A stretch of 64,000 nucleotides of DNA from Verrucomicrobiia bacterium (GCA_026125285.1 JAHCLO010000009.1:1-64000), one strand, 5' to 3'; numbered from the stretch's first letter, positions 26,490-35,621 are shown. Notes: generated by a model not told the origin, from the letters alone. Program-made: numbers and translations.

Positions 26490-27287
26490 ATGACACGCTT
26501 CGTTGCACTGCCTCGCTTCGCTGCATTGGGGCTGCTGTGTCTCGCGCTCGCCTTGAGCGGCGAAACCGTTGCCCAACCCGCAAAGAGGCCCACCGCCGCC
26601 GAAGCCGCGGCACAGTTGGATGCCCGAAAGGAAACCATCGCGGCGGAACTCACTGCCCGACTGAAGGCGTCCCCACTGACAGGCAGTTACACCACCGTAT
26701 GGCGGCAGTTTGAGGAGTTGGCGATAGAAGCGCTCGGCGAGGTCTTGCCAGGGCAGGTGGCCGGGTTGCGGATGGAACATTTTGATCCCGGCACGACGGG
26801 TCGGGAAAAGAACCGTGTCGCGGACCTCGGTCTGGTTCTGGGCGACGAACACATCGAGATTTCCATCAAATCCGCTCGCCGTTCAACGAATCCCGAGAAT
26901 GACATGGGCACGTTTCGGGATCATCCCAATCGCAAGGCGTTTTTTGCGGCAGCCTTTACTGTGTGGGTGCGTTACGAGGACGCGGGCGACGCGATCCAAT
27001 GCGATCGGGTGTTTTTTGACCGCACCTGGCGTTTCGTGGGCAAGTCCACGCTGGTGGACGGGGTGAAGTACCGCAAGAAGGACGGCAACATGCGGCCCAA
27101 GCCGTGGGCGATGTTCGAGTCGGGCAAGGCTTTCTGGAACAGCGAGGCGGAGTTTGAAGCCGCGGTGAACCGGGCTCAAGTTTTCCGGGCCAACGAATTG
27201 ATCAAAGAGTATCTCGAAGACTTGAGCGAAGCTGATCAACGAATGCTGTATGAGAAACTGAAGCAGCAGTTCGAGGCGCAGAAGTAG
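26490..27287 (+). CDS. Secreted protein of unknown function, weakly nuclease-like
   Basis: This 265-residue protein has a clear signal peptide (MTRFVALPRFAALGLLCLAL, cut near VAQ). It is not a family I recognise. The central part reads RVADLGLVLGDEHIEISIKS, a D followed by two beta strands and a Lys, loosely like a PD-(D/E)XK core but with Ser rather than Glu before I-K. NDMGTFRDHPNRKAFFAAAF follows, and the C-terminus is helical and charged. It begins five bases after rmuC and is surely co-transcribed with it. A processed exported nuclease-like protein next to RmuC would be unusual; the signal peptide argues for a periplasmic role. Confidence 0.7.
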   Translation: MTRFVALPRFAALGLLCLALALSGETVAQPAKRPTAAEAAAQLDARKETIAAELTARLKASPLTGSYTTVWRQFEELAIEALGEVLPGQVAGLRMEHFDPGTTGREKNRVADLGLVLGDEHIEISIKSARRSTNPENDMGTFRDHPNRKAFFAAAFTVWVRYEDAGDAIQCDRVFFDRTWRFVGKSTLVDGVKYRKKDGNMRPKPWAMFESGKAFWNSEAEFEAAVNRAQVFRANELIKEYLEDLSEADQRMLYEKLKQQFEAQK

Positions 27288-27380
27288 TACAATGCTCCCG
27301 GTGGCTTTCAAGCTGGTGGCAAAGAGTCAGCGTGACGCCGGCCTGGGGTACGACGGAGGTTCGATTGGGCGGCTTTTTGG

Positions 27381-28544
27381 CTAACGCGACTTGGTGCGCG
27401 AGGGTTTTCCGCCGTACGACTTCCTGCTTTTGCCGCCGTCGAGTTGATCCACAAATTTCTGCATCGCGGCTTCCTGCTGCTCGATGGATTCCACAAGTTT
27501 GAACTGTGTGCGGCAGCGGTCGAGATTGTGATCGGGCCGGTGAATCCGGAAATAAGTGTCGCCGCTGAGAAAATCCGTGAGGAAGCGGATACCGATCTCG
27601 AAGGTGATCAATTTGCCCGAGAAGGCCATGAGGGCTTTCTCCGCCTCGGTCAGAAACTCGCCGGCGGTGGCGAGATAACCCTTGGCCAGTTCACGGAAGA
27701 TGGGCATGAGCATTTTGACCTTGGAGAGGTCCGGCTCGTCTTCGAGCGTGGGGCTGGTGGTGGTGCGCACCATGTCGCCGAAATCGTACAGCGCGCAGCC
27801 CGGCATGACCGTGTCCAGGTCCACCACGCATTTGGCTTCACCAGTCACGGCATCGAGCATCACGTTGTTGAACTTGGTGTCATTGTGCGTGACGCGCTCC
27901 GGAATTCTGCCTTTGGCCATCGCCTTGAGAATGACGTCCACGATGGGCTCGTGCCGGAGGGCAAATTCGATCTCTGGTTGCGCATCTTTGGCGCGGTTGA
28001 AGCGGTCTTTCTGAATGGCTTGTTGCAGCGCGGTGAAACGTTTGCGGGTGTTGTGGAAATCGGGAATGGTCTCGTTCAGCCGCTCGCCCGGCAGGTCCAC
28101 CAGCATGCTCTGAAACTCACCAAACGCGCGGCCCGCCTGAAAGGCCTGCTCCGGCGATTGGACAGCCTCGTAGGTCTGCACGCCCTCCACAAAGACAAAC
28201 GTGCGCCAAAACTCACCATCCTGACTGCGGTAGATCGGGTGGCCGTCGCGCGTGGGAATGACGATCAACGAGCGGCGGGTGATGTCGCGGGCTTGCTGGG
28301 CTTCGAGCCGGCGGCGAACGTGCGTGGTAACGCGCATGACGTTCTTCATTACCGCGACGGGGTTTTTGAACACGCCCTTGTTGATCTTCTGATGGATGTA
28401 ACGCACCCGCATGCCGCCCTGATCGTAGGTGGCGGAGTAGGTTTCGTTGATGTGGCCGATCTTGAAGGTTTCGGCGTGAAGAATCTCGCCGTAGATTTGG
28501 AATTGTTTGGAGATCTCCTGGAGTTGTTTTTCCTGATATGCCAT
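27381..28544 (-). CDS. NahK-like phosphotransferase (APH fold)
   Basis: This 387-residue protein has the aminoglycoside-phosphotransferase fold. The catalytic loop is VTHNDTKFNNVMLD, with the metal site CVVDLDTVMPG downstream. This combination (HNDTK, DLDTVMPG, YDFGD) is typical of N-acetylhexosamine 1-kinases (NahK), which phosphorylate GlcNAc/GalNAc at C1 to feed nucleotide-sugar synthesis. The last 25 residues are Lys/Arg/Ser-rich and probably disordered. No lacto-N-biose phosphorylase gene is adjacent, so the substrate is uncertain. It is convergent with the rmuC pair. Start: ATG at 28544. Confidence 0.82.
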   Translation of the reverse strand: MAYQEKQLQEISKQFQIYGEILHAETFKIGHINETYSATYDQGGMRVRYIHQKINKGVFKNPVAVMKNVMRVTTHVRRRLEAQQARDITRRSLIVIPTRDGHPIYRSQDGEFWRTFVFVEGVQTYEAVQSPEQAFQAGRAFGEFQSMLVDLPGERLNETIPDFHNTRKRFTALQQAIQKDRFNRAKDAQPEIEFALRHEPIVDVILKAMAKGRIPERVTHNDTKFNNVMLDAVTGEAKCVVDLDTVMPGCALYDFGDMVRTTTSPTLEDEPDLSKVKMLMPIFRELAKGYLATAGEFLTEAEKALMAFSGKLITFEIGIRFLTDFLSGDTYFRIHRPDHNLDRCRTQFKLVESIEQQEAAMQKFVDQLDGGKSRKSYGGKPSRTKSR

Positions 28545-28789
28545 AAGCCGGTTCGGTTCCGCGAGAGATGTTGGACTGTGCGCCTCCCGGTCGCAACCCG
28601 AAAGGCAGGCGGAAGGCAGGCAGCGGTATCGTGGTTCCGCGGTGCGTGAATTGAATCCCGGCCAGTCAGGTTGACATCAAGACGACGGTGGTGTGTCAAC
28701 GCGATCAAAACGATTCGCTTCTTGTCGGCGCAGGACAGAGTTCGATCTTGTGCGGGGATTCGAAAGCTTGGAACCATGCGCTCGCGGTC

Positions 28790-28868
28790 GGTAGGGCGCG
28801 TCACTCCATGCGCGCCGCAGTCCGCTACCCGCTTGCTAAACGGCGCGCACGGAGTGACGCGCCCTACC
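28790..28868. repeat. Dispersed palindromic repeat, family B, complete copy
   Basis: Left arm ggtagggcgcgtcactccat and right arm ggagtgacgcgccctacc (ending 28868) are inverted copies of about 28 bases around a short centre. Partial copies lie at 23454 and 56237. Confidence 0.88.
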
Positions 28869-29166
28869 AGGTTGCGCAATTTGCTTATCGCAGTGCCAGT
28901 CAGATCACCGATTGCGGCTGGGAAGTTGGCCCAACAGGGAACTCCTCAAGGACCGGGGTGGCCGGCTACTCAGCTCCGCCAAGAATCACTTTGACACCTG
29001 ACCCCGGATACTGTTCTCTATGCCGCGACACGACATGAATACCACGTTCATCAAAATGCAGCCAACCACGTCCGGGAGTGGCGTTATCGCCCTCTGGCAT
29101 CGTGGCTTCTTGGCAATTGGCGGCGCGGGTTCCGGATTATAGGCAAAAGACACCAGACTTTCCAAG

Positions 29167-29201
29167 AAACCCGCGATTGCCAGTCAATCGCGGGTTTTTT
29201 G
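29167..29201 (+). terminator. Strong terminator hairpin with no gene immediately upstream
   Basis: A 13-base perfect stem (aaacccgcgattg / caatcgcgggttt, loop ccagt) runs into a T tract. The A-rich left flank could make it bidirectional. On the plus strand it ends transcription from an unannotated source 50 bases before the small gene. Confidence 0.8.
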
Positions 29202-29212
29202 TTGAATAATTT

Positions 29213-29232
29213 GTCCTGACCACTGTCAGGAC
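29213..29232. promoter_or_regulatory. Perfect 8-base inverted repeat before the small gene
   Basis: gtcctgac-cact-gtcaggac lies 19 bases upstream of the ATG at 29251 and just before the ribosome site AAAGGA. It could be an operator or a hairpin acting on translation. Confidence 0.4.
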
Positions 29233-29250
29233 TCCCCGAAAGGAAACACG

Positions 29251-29589
29251 ATGAAAGCAAACTATGGAAGGGTGACCACCCGATTCGGACCGGAGACCCG
29301 GTTCGAGGTGCAACCGGTGCCAGCCGCACCGTTCCGCGCACTCCAGGAAACCGAACTGGAACTGCTGAAGAACCGGTTGCTCATGGAACGGCTCGCGCGT
29401 AGCAGTCAGCCGGCGCTAAACGCGCCCTTGCGCCGTGCCGCCAATGAAGCTGCGGCGCTGGCCTGGGTAACCGCCTACCCACTGCTGGTGTTTCCGGTGC
29501 TGTTCGAGGAAAAGGCACTGGCTGCGGTGCGACACGCCCGGCGCCAGGAGGGGGTACGTGAACGCAGCCGGGAACTGCTCGCCGCATGA
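29251..29589 (+). CDS. Small hypothetical protein
   Basis: This 112-residue protein has a good ribosome site (AAAGGA, 7 bases before the ATG), which is rare in this window. It is Ala/Leu/Arg-rich. After a basic N-terminus it has a helical stretch (LQETELELLKNRLLMERLAR) and a hydrophobic segment (AALAWVTAYPLLVFPVLFEE, about 68-87) that may touch the membrane. The C-terminus is basic. No known family is recognised. The strong ribosome site and upstream inverted repeat suggest real, regulated expression. It is followed by a family C palindrome. Confidence 0.65.
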   Translation: MKANYGRVTTRFGPETRFEVQPVPAAPFRALQETELELLKNRLLMERLARSSQPALNAPLRRAANEAAALAWVTAYPLLVFPVLFEEKALAAVRHARRQEGVRERSRELLAA

Positions 29590-29623
29590 GCACCTTGATT
29601 GTTAACGCGGGCGTCTGCGCGCG

Positions 29624-29679
29624 GGGAGTCGTGGGCACAAACGCCGAGTGAGGCTCGGCGTCTGTACCCACGGCTCCTC
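29624..29679. repeat. Large hairpin element, family C
   Basis: ggagtcgtgggcacaaacgc and cgtctgtacccacggctcc fold around a central cgccgag / ctcggcg stem, giving an almost continuous hairpin of about 56 bases. Only one copy was seen in the window. Confidence 0.7.
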
Positions 29680-29807
29680 GTCGCGTCATTTTGACGTCTC
29701 CCACGCGAGCGTCGGCTGAAAGGACCGACGGATGCGCAGTCGAAATAGCGGTGGATGGTAGGTTTGCGTTTGACCGGATTTCGCGCCAGCCGTTAGCCTC
29801 TCGCCCG

Positions 29808-31241
29808 ATGGTTCACGCGACGCCGAGTCCCAATCCCTGGATGATTATGCCCTTTGGGGTATTGTTGGGCACCATCGCCCTGGCGCCCTTGGTGGCCGGG
29901 CGGTGGTGGACCCGACATTATCCGAAAGTGGCCCTCGGTCTCGGCGCCATCACGCTCGTTTATTACTTGTTTGGATTGCAGGCCACGAGTCGTGTGCTCG
30001 CGGTGGCGCACGAGTATGTTTCCTTCATTGCCCTTATCGGTTCGCTGTATGTCGTTTCGGGCGGCATTCACATCAGGGTGAAAGGTGAAGCCACGCCGGC
30101 CACCAATGTGGTCTTTCTCCTGATCGGCGCCGTCATCGCCAACGTGCTCGGCACCACCGGCGCTTCGATGTTGCTGATCCGCCCGTGGATTCGCATGAAC
30201 AAATACCGCATCACGGCGCATCATATTGTCTTCTTCATCTTCATCGTGTCGAACGTGGGCGGATGTCTGACGCCGATTGGCGATCCGCCACTGTTCCTGG
30301 GTTATCTCCAAGGCATTCCCTTCTGGTGGGTGGCGACGCACTGCTGGCCGATGTGGGCAGCGGGCATCGGTGTATTGCTGGCGATGTTCTATGTCGTGGA
30401 CCGATTGAACTTCGTCCGGGCGCCCCGGGCCGTGCGCGAGAAGGAAACCGCGCAGGAAACGTGGCGGTTTGACGGTTTGGCAAACTTGTTTTTCCTGGCC
30501 GTCATTCTGGGAGCGGTGTTCATCAACCATCCATTATTCCTGCGCGAAGGATTGATGCTGGCGGCCGCACTGGGTTCCTACTACACCACCCGCCCGCAGG
30601 TTCACGCCGCCAATCAATTCAATTTTCATCCCATTCAAGAGGTCGCCATTCTCTTCATCGGCATCTTTGCGACGATGATGCCGGCGCTCGATTGGCTGGG
30701 GCTCAACGCCCGCAGTCTGCTGGGGGCCAATCCCGCACCGGGACTATTCTATTGGGGCACTGGAGCCTTATCGAGCGTGCTGGACAACGCGCCCACGTAT
30801 CTGAGTTTTCTCAGCGCCGTGTTCGGAAGTTTCGTGGATGCCGAGGTTGTGCAACAGGTGCAAGTGCTGGTGCAAAACGGCGGCACGGACCTGGCCACCC
30901 TCACCGGCCCGCACGCGGAGGAAATCCGCAACACACTCCAAGTGTTGCAGCATCATCACGCGACTGAACTTGCCGCCCGAAGTGTCAATCTGCGGGCGGT
31001 GGAAGTCGCCTTCCTGCTGGGCAATGGTTTGTCCAACGGCTATCTCGTGGCCATCAGTGTCGGCGCGGTTTTTTTTGGCGCCTGCACCTACATTGGCAAC
31101 GGACCGAACTTCATGGTGAAGTCCATTGCCGATCACCAGAGGATCCGCACACCGAGTTTCCTGGGGTTCGTCTTCAAATACAGTCTGCCCTACATGCTGC
31201 CGATGTTGCTGGCGGTGTGGTGGCTTTTCTTTCGCACGTAG
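29808..31241 (+). CDS. Sodium:proton antiporter-like / citrate-transporter-type permease
   Basis: This 477-residue protein has about 11-13 membrane segments of the ion-transporter superfamily (PF16980/NhaD-like). The conserved loops are GTTGASMLLIRPWI, SNVGGCLTPIGDPPLFLGY, and ALSSVLDNAPTYLSFL with LGNGLSNGYLV. The paired NxGG..TPIGDPP and SVLDNAPTY reentrant motifs resemble those of NhaD Na+/H+ antiporters. Inner-membrane Na+/H+ exchange is the best guess, but dicarboxylate transport cannot be excluded. The ATG at 29808 is preferred over an upstream in-frame start, which would add a polar 39-residue leader. A weak hairpin with a T-run at 31262-31286 may terminate it. Confidence 0.82.
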   Translation: MVHATPSPNPWMIMPFGVLLGTIALAPLVAGRWWTRHYPKVALGLGAITLVYYLFGLQATSRVLAVAHEYVSFIALIGSLYVVSGGIHIRVKGEATPATNVVFLLIGAVIANVLGTTGASMLLIRPWIRMNKYRITAHHIVFFIFIVSNVGGCLTPIGDPPLFLGYLQGIPFWWVATHCWPMWAAGIGVLLAMFYVVDRLNFVRAPRAVREKETAQETWRFDGLANLFFLAVILGAVFINHPLFLREGLMLAAALGSYYTTRPQVHAANQFNFHPIQEVAILFIGIFATMMPALDWLGLNARSLLGANPAPGLFYWGTGALSSVLDNAPTYLSFLSAVFGSFVDAEVVQQVQVLVQNGGTDLATLTGPHAEEIRNTLQVLQHHHATELAARSVNLRAVEVAFLLGNGLSNGYLVAISVGAVFFGACTYIGNGPNFMVKSIADHQRIRTPSFLGFVFKYSLPYMLPMLLAVWWLFFRT

Positions 31242-31564
31242 AAACCTGGGGCGGCAATCCGGGCCAATTCACGCCGCAACTTTTTTCTGTGAGACCAGAT
31301 CGGCCCGCCCTAGATTGCTGGCAGAATGTCGCTGCAATGAAAGTGATTCCCAAATACCACCATGGCCGGGGAGCGAGCTTGGACCACTAGCCCGATGGCA
31401 GCATTTCAAATCATGCCTGGCCACCGAGGTCCCCGCGGGGACGCGAATTACCAGTACCGTCGCGCTCACCCCTTTGGCGAGCCACCAGCGCGTCCGATAT
31501 GTTCGGTGAGCAGCAGCCATCGGCGGTTTTCGTTCGCCTCGGTAATTCAACGGACGGATCGAAG
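31242..31564. other. Intergenic region before the polysaccharide locus
   Basis: A 323-base gap. It begins with a weak hairpin and T-run (about 31262-31286) and otherwise shows no gene or clear repeat. It presumably holds the promoter of the methyltransferase-GT9 pair. Confidence 0.4.
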
Positions 31565-32209
31565 ATGAACTGGACCTATCTCCGGCATGTTCCGTGGCTG
31601 GATACGCGGGCCCAATTTGTGGCGCAAACGCCCGCGCACGGGACATTGTTGGACCTTGGCGCCTCCGACGGCGAAACGCTGGGACACATCGCCGAACTGA
31701 GGCCGGACTTGCAGTTGTATGCCGCGGACAAGCTGGGAACACCGGAACGCTATCCCACCGGCTGCCAGTTTCAGCAGGCTGACTTCGAGCGTGAGTCTTT
31801 ACCCTGGCCGGATGATGCCATGGACGCAATCACCTGCATGCACTTGGTCGAACATCTCCACGATCCGGCGCCGCTCCTAGGCGAAATCGTGCGCCTGCTC
31901 AAGCCGGGTGGCCGGGTCTATTTCGAAACGCCGCATCCAAAAACGCTGGCCTTGCCCAGTTTGCGCGGCCGGTTCACGCTCAATTTCTACGATGACCCGA
32001 CGCACACCCGCCTCGTCACCACCGACGAATTGGCCCAGTGGGCCCGATCTGCCGGCTTGCACGCGGAAGCCGCTGGTATCTCGCGCAACTGGCTGTTCGC
32101 CGCGGCCCATCCTTTCTTTACATTCCTGCCGGAGAGCCGGCAAAAATTCACCGCGCGCGTCCACTGGTTGGGCTGGTCGGCATACCTGATCGGACGCAAG
32201 ACTTCGTGA
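31565..32209 (+). CDS. Class I SAM-dependent methyltransferase
   Basis: This 214-residue protein has the SAM-binding motif LLDLGASDGETLG, the acidic second strand YAADK, and the motif IV/V region MDAITCMHLVEHLHDP then LKPGGRVYFETPHP. It belongs to the methyltransferase-11/23 group common in sugar or polysaccharide clusters, where it may methylate a glycan. The substrate is inferred from context only. The ATG at 31565 (MNWTYLRH) is favoured over an upstream in-frame start. Its stop overlaps the GTG start of the GT9 gene by four bases (GTGA), so the two are coupled. Confidence 0.85.
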   Translation: MNWTYLRHVPWLDTRAQFVAQTPAHGTLLDLGASDGETLGHIAELRPDLQLYAADKLGTPERYPTGCQFQQADFERESLPWPDDAMDAITCMHLVEHLHDPAPLLGEIVRLLKPGGRVYFETPHPKTLALPSLRGRFTLNFYDDPTHTRLVTTDELAQWARSAGLHAEAAGISRNWLFAAAHPFFTFLPESRQKFTARVHWLGWSAYLIGRKTS

Positions 32210-33177
32210 AACCGAAACTCCTGATCATCGAATTGTGGGGGCTGGGCGACCTGGTCATTGCCACACCGTTCCTGCGGGCGGCCAGCGAGCAGTACGCCGT
32301 AACCCTGGTGGCCAAGCCGTACGCCTTGGAGCTGCAAACCCGCCTCTGGCCCGGGGTGCGCATACTGCCGTTCGTTGCCCCGTGGACCGCTTTCACCGGC
32401 AAGTACAAACTATGGCGCTGGCCGTGGCGCAGCATGGCGCGCCTGGGGCGGACGTTGATTACGGAACGATTTGAAGTAGGGCTTTCCGCGCGATGGGACC
32501 CGCGCGACCATTTTCTGCTCACCCTGGCTGGCGCGCGAAAACGCCTGGGATTTCCCCGGATGCAAAGCCATTACCTCCTGACACATCCCTTGGCGAAACC
32601 TGATCCCCGCGAACACCGCTATGAGTACTGGCGCACCATTGGTCGCGACTTGGGACTGCGACTGCCGGAACGGGAGGGCATTCCAATTTCCACCTCGCCG
32701 CGGTCCGGTTGGGTGCTGGTACACAGCGGCGCGGGCCAACCGGTGCGTGTCTGGCCGTTGGAGCGATATCGGCAACTGGTTGCCCGCGTCCGCCAGCAGG
32801 GTCGGCGGGTGGTGGTAGCGTGTGATCCCGACCAGCGTCAGTGGTGGTTGCAGGCGGGAGAAGCCGACGTCCGCACGCCCCGAACTGTCGCGGCGCTGTT
32901 GGAGTTGATTAACGGGGCCGCCGCGTTCGTCGGCAACGATTCCGGCCCCGGGCATCTGGCGGCGTTTTGCGGCGTACCCACCTTCACGATCTTTGGGCCG
33001 CAACTGCCCGAGTGGTTTGCGCCCTTGCATCCCCACAGCGAGTGGATCGAGGGTAAAGCCTGTCCCTATAAACCCTGTTCCGATTACTGCCGTTTCCCGG
33101 CACCCCTCTGCATGGACCTCCTCGCCGAGGAGGACGTGGCGATTCAAGTGCGGGATTTCCTTCAGGCGCGGGCTTGA
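32206..33177 (+). CDS. Glycosyltransferase family 9 (heptosyltransferase-like)
   Basis: This 323-residue GT-B enzyme starts at a GTG that overlaps the methyltransferase stop (GTGA). The first strand, KPKLLIIELWGLGDLVIATP, is the heptosyltransferase donor-site pattern (GDxxxxTP). Later motifs include LVHSGAGQPVRVWPLERY and VGNDSGPGHLAAFCGVPTFTIFG, the GT9 signature (NDSGPxHLAA). It ends with a Cys-rich tail (CPYKPCSDYCRFPAPLC). It probably transfers a heptose or related sugar in LPS-core or polysaccharide assembly. An upstream in-frame start would read through the methyltransferase and is rejected. It converges with a GT4 gene, overlapping 16 bases at the 3' ends. Confidence 0.88.
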   Translation: MKPKLLIIELWGLGDLVIATPFLRAASEQYAVTLVAKPYALELQTRLWPGVRILPFVAPWTAFTGKYKLWRWPWRSMARLGRTLITERFEVGLSARWDPRDHFLLTLAGARKRLGFPRMQSHYLLTHPLAKPDPREHRYEYWRTIGRDLGLRLPEREGIPISTSPRSGWVLVHSGAGQPVRVWPLERYRQLVARVRQQGRRVVVACDPDQRQWWLQAGEADVRTPRTVAALLELINGAAAFVGNDSGPGHLAAFCGVPTFTIFGPQLPEWFAPLHPHSEWIEGKACPYKPCSDYCRFPAPLCMDLLAEEDVAIQVRDFLQARA

Positions 33178-34400
33178 AACTGCCGCACGGCCTGCTCGTA
33201 GATGGCGCTCATCTGCGCTCCTTTTCGTTCCCAGGAAAATTCCGCCAGCATTCGTGCCGTGGCGGCACGGCTCATCCGCTGGCGCAGGTCGGGTGCATTC
33301 GCCAGACGCAGAATTCCACTGGCGATGGCCTGCGCCGTCTCCGCCGGACGGGTCGGTGGGATGCGGAGGGCGGTTTCATCCGTGGCAATCTCCGCCGCAC
33401 CGTGGTGTAACAAAGTGAGGGCGGGTAGCCCTGCCGCCATGGCCTCCAGCAGCACATTGCCCGAGGTGTCGCGCAGACTGGTAAACAGAAACACATCGTG
33501 GGTGCGCAGCAACTTGGGAATGTCAGTCTTGGGAACTGCTCCATGCCAGGTGATCGCGGAGTCAATGCCCAGCGTCACCGCCAGCCGCCGCAGGCGCGCA
33601 CGCTCCGGCCCGCTACCCACGATGCTCAAGCGGAGTTTCTTCTCCCGGGCGAAGGCCAGGGCGAACGCGCGCAGGGCGAGCGAGCCACCTTTGATCTTCT
33701 CCAGCCGGCTGACCCAGATCATCCGCACGGTGCCATCCTCCGCGCGCGATTCGGCGGATAGGATGAGTTCGCGCGCAACCCCGGTTTCCAACAGGGATTG
33801 AATCTTTGATCGCGAGGCGGCGCGAATGCGGCGGGCGGTGTCGCGATTGGCCACCAGGATGACGGTGGCCGCCGAGAAACTGGCATACAGATTCGGCAGC
33901 ACGGCGCTGCCCATGACGCTCAAGGACCGCGCCGCTTCCGGGAGCAGCCGGCGGCCAAAGGTGGGCAGGAAACGCCACGGACAAATCTGTCCACCTCCGA
34001 GGGGACCGAGGACGACTGGCTTGCCGCACGACCACCAGAATCCGGGCTGGCGAAACGAGTTGAAGGTGACGTGGTGGATGAGATCGAAGTTGGTCAACCG
34101 GCTGGCGAGGTGACGCCGGACGCTCCCTTGCCACAGTGCGTAATATACTGACACCGGCAAGCCGCGACGCTTAAGCCCCAGCAACCAATTGGGCAGATCG
34201 TAATAAATGAATTCCGGCTTCGGATCGGGGTAACTTGAAAGTGCCGATTCGATTGGCGGTTGGTTGTTGGCGCGCGTCACCACCGTCACGTCGTGAAAGC
34301 GCGCCATCTGCAAAGCCCACTGCCAGCCCACCTCCGGTTCCGAGCCGCGATGCGGCTCGCAGGCGTAGGCGGACATCAGGACTTTCAAACGTGGCGGCAT
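33162..34400 (-). CDS. Glycosyltransferase family 4
   Basis: This 412-residue GT-B enzyme has the N-terminal signature VLMSAYACEPHRGSEPEVGW (the G.EP..G loop of many EPS GT4s). The C-terminal glycosyltransferase-1 domain has IWVSRLEKIKGGSLALRAF, LSIVGSGPERARLRRLA and VFLFTSLRDTSGNVLLEAMAAGLP. It retains the EX7E-like pattern (TSG..LLEAMAAG). It is predicted to be cytoplasmic and to act on a lipid-linked acceptor. The ATG at 34400 is used; a TTG one codon upstream is possible. It follows the kinase gene at 34500 with a 99-base gap, so it may be the last gene of the minus-strand operon. Confidence 0.9.
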   Translation of the reverse strand: MPPRLKVLMSAYACEPHRGSEPEVGWQWALQMARFHDVTVVTRANNQPPIESALSSYPDPKPEFIYYDLPNWLLGLKRRGLPVSVYYALWQGSVRRHLASRLTNFDLIHHVTFNSFRQPGFWWSCGKPVVLGPLGGGQICPWRFLPTFGRRLLPEAARSLSVMGSAVLPNLYASFSAATVILVANRDTARRIRAASRSKIQSLLETGVARELILSAESRAEDGTVRMIWVSRLEKIKGGSLALRAFALAFAREKKLRLSIVGSGPERARLRRLAVTLGIDSAITWHGAVPKTDIPKLLRTHDVFLFTSLRDTSGNVLLEAMAAGLPALTLLHHGAAEIATDETALRIPPTRPAETAQAIASGILRLANAPDLRQRMSRAATARMLAEFSWERKGAQMSAIYEQAVRQFQARA

Positions 34401-34499
34401 CAAGCTTGGGCTAGGCTAATCCGCTGTGGAAAGAGCAGCAAGCTTCGGTCGAGCCGCGCGCATTGAATGGCAGATGGCCGGTTGACCGCTGGCTGACCA

Positions 34500-35621
34500 T
34501 CATCGGAGGCAATGCCTCATTTCCGAAAGTTGGAGGTCGAGCAACGCTTCAAGCTCATGTTGACCCTCGGCTTGTCTGACCACGAAGCAGGCGTAAGCGA
34601 GATAAGCCGCCAACAGCGCTGTGGCACTCTCCCCCAGGCCCGCGTGCCGGGAGTACCGGCCAAAATCCGATCCGTGGAGCAACGCGTTCAGTTGGCGTAG
34701 GACGGCGGCGGGCCGGGTGTGCCGCACGAGAATCTCTTGCTGGATCACGAAGTGAAACCAGTCCCAAGTCGGCGGTCCCAACGATTCCCCTCTCTCCCAA
34801 TCCAACACGGTCCACTGGCGGGTGGCGGGATGCACGCGAACATTCCACGGTGTGAAATCTCCGTGAAACACCGCGGGCCGCAATCGAACTTCCGTCAAGC
34901 ATGACAGGATCTTGGCGCAAGCCGGGTGCGCGGCTGCCGCAGCCTGCAGGCGTTGAGCTGCTGGGAGTTCCAGAAAACGGCAGGGCGGGTCCGGCTGAAT
35001 CCACGATTCCAGCAACGGGGCCAGCGCCGCAAAGTCCTTGTCGCCCGGAGTGGTGCCGGGCACATACTCCAACGCCATCGCCTCGCGACCACCGTCTGAA
35101 TACTCTTGCCGGAGTGCCGGGGCATGCAGTCGGTGAATCGGCTGCGACTTGAGGAAGGCTGCTTCGCGTCGGATCAAGGTGACCGCAGCGTCGCCGACGC
35201 CAACCTTGATCAGCTTGACCGGCGTTCCGGCAGCGTCGAGCACCAGCACCACAAACCGGCGACCGGCGGCGTGCGGATTCCCCAACAACACCGCACACGC
35301 AGGCATTGCTTTGAGGGATTCACCACTCGTCATGAATCGGGTGAAGCTGGACGCGGCATCAACCTCCAGGTTCACTGACTGCGTGAGAAGAGGCAGGCGC
35401 AGTTGCAAGCCCAGCCTCACCAACGACCGGGCAAGCCTTGCCTTTGCGGTCTGGGCGGGATAAAGCGACAAACTCGCGCACGCAAGGCGCGGCGCGGGCG
35501 GCAGCAAGAGCAATGGCTCGGCACGTCGGCACAGAAGCCGAAAGCGAACCGGTATTGCCCGAGCGACGGCTGCCGGCGGCGGGAACAACTCCAGCCAGGG
35601 TGCTGAAGTCCTGACACTCAT
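34500..35621 (-). CDS. APH/choline-kinase-like phosphotransferase
   Basis: This 373-residue protein has the kinase catalytic loop VFHGDFTPWNVRVH and the metal motif TVLDWERGESLG, as in choline-kinase/aminoglycoside-phosphotransferase enzymes. The N-terminal 130 residues are unusual for the family and contain a Pro/Leu-rich region (RAEPLLLLPPAPRL) before VVLVLDAAGTPVKLIKVG, which replaces the typical nucleotide-binding strand with its Lys. It lies 22 bases after the nucleotidyltransferase/kinase fusion gene on the same strand. A role in phosphorylating a sugar or alcohol for polysaccharide decoration is inferred from context only. Start: ATG at 35621. Confidence 0.75.
   Translation of the reverse strand: MSVRTSAPWLELFPPPAAVARAIPVRFRLLCRRAEPLLLLPPAPRLACASLSLYPAQTAKARLARSLVRLGLQLRLPLLTQSVNLEVDAASSFTRFMTSGESLKAMPACAVLLGNPHAAGRRFVVLVLDAAGTPVKLIKVGVGDAAVTLIRREAAFLKSQPIHRLHAPALRQEYSDGGREAMALEYVPGTTPGDKDFAALAPLLESWIQPDPPCRFLELPAAQRLQAAAAAHPACAKILSCLTEVRLRPAVFHGDFTPWNVRVHPATRQWTVLDWERGESLGPPTWDWFHFVIQQEILVRHTRPAAVLRQLNALLHGSDFGRYSRHAGLGESATALLAAYLAYACFVVRQAEGQHELEALLDLQLSEMRHCLR

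Larger units (their letters stand above)
28545..29250. other. 706-base intergenic region with a palindrome, a terminator and a short inverted repeat
   Basis: No protein gene is convincing here. The region holds the complete family B palindrome (28790-28868), a strong terminator hairpin (29167-29201) with no upstream gene on that strand, and an inverted repeat just before the small gene at 29251. A weak promoter-like pair, ttggcg (about 29121) and tataggc (about 29140), lies upstream of the hairpin. A short non-coding or leader transcript is therefore possible. Confidence 0.5.
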
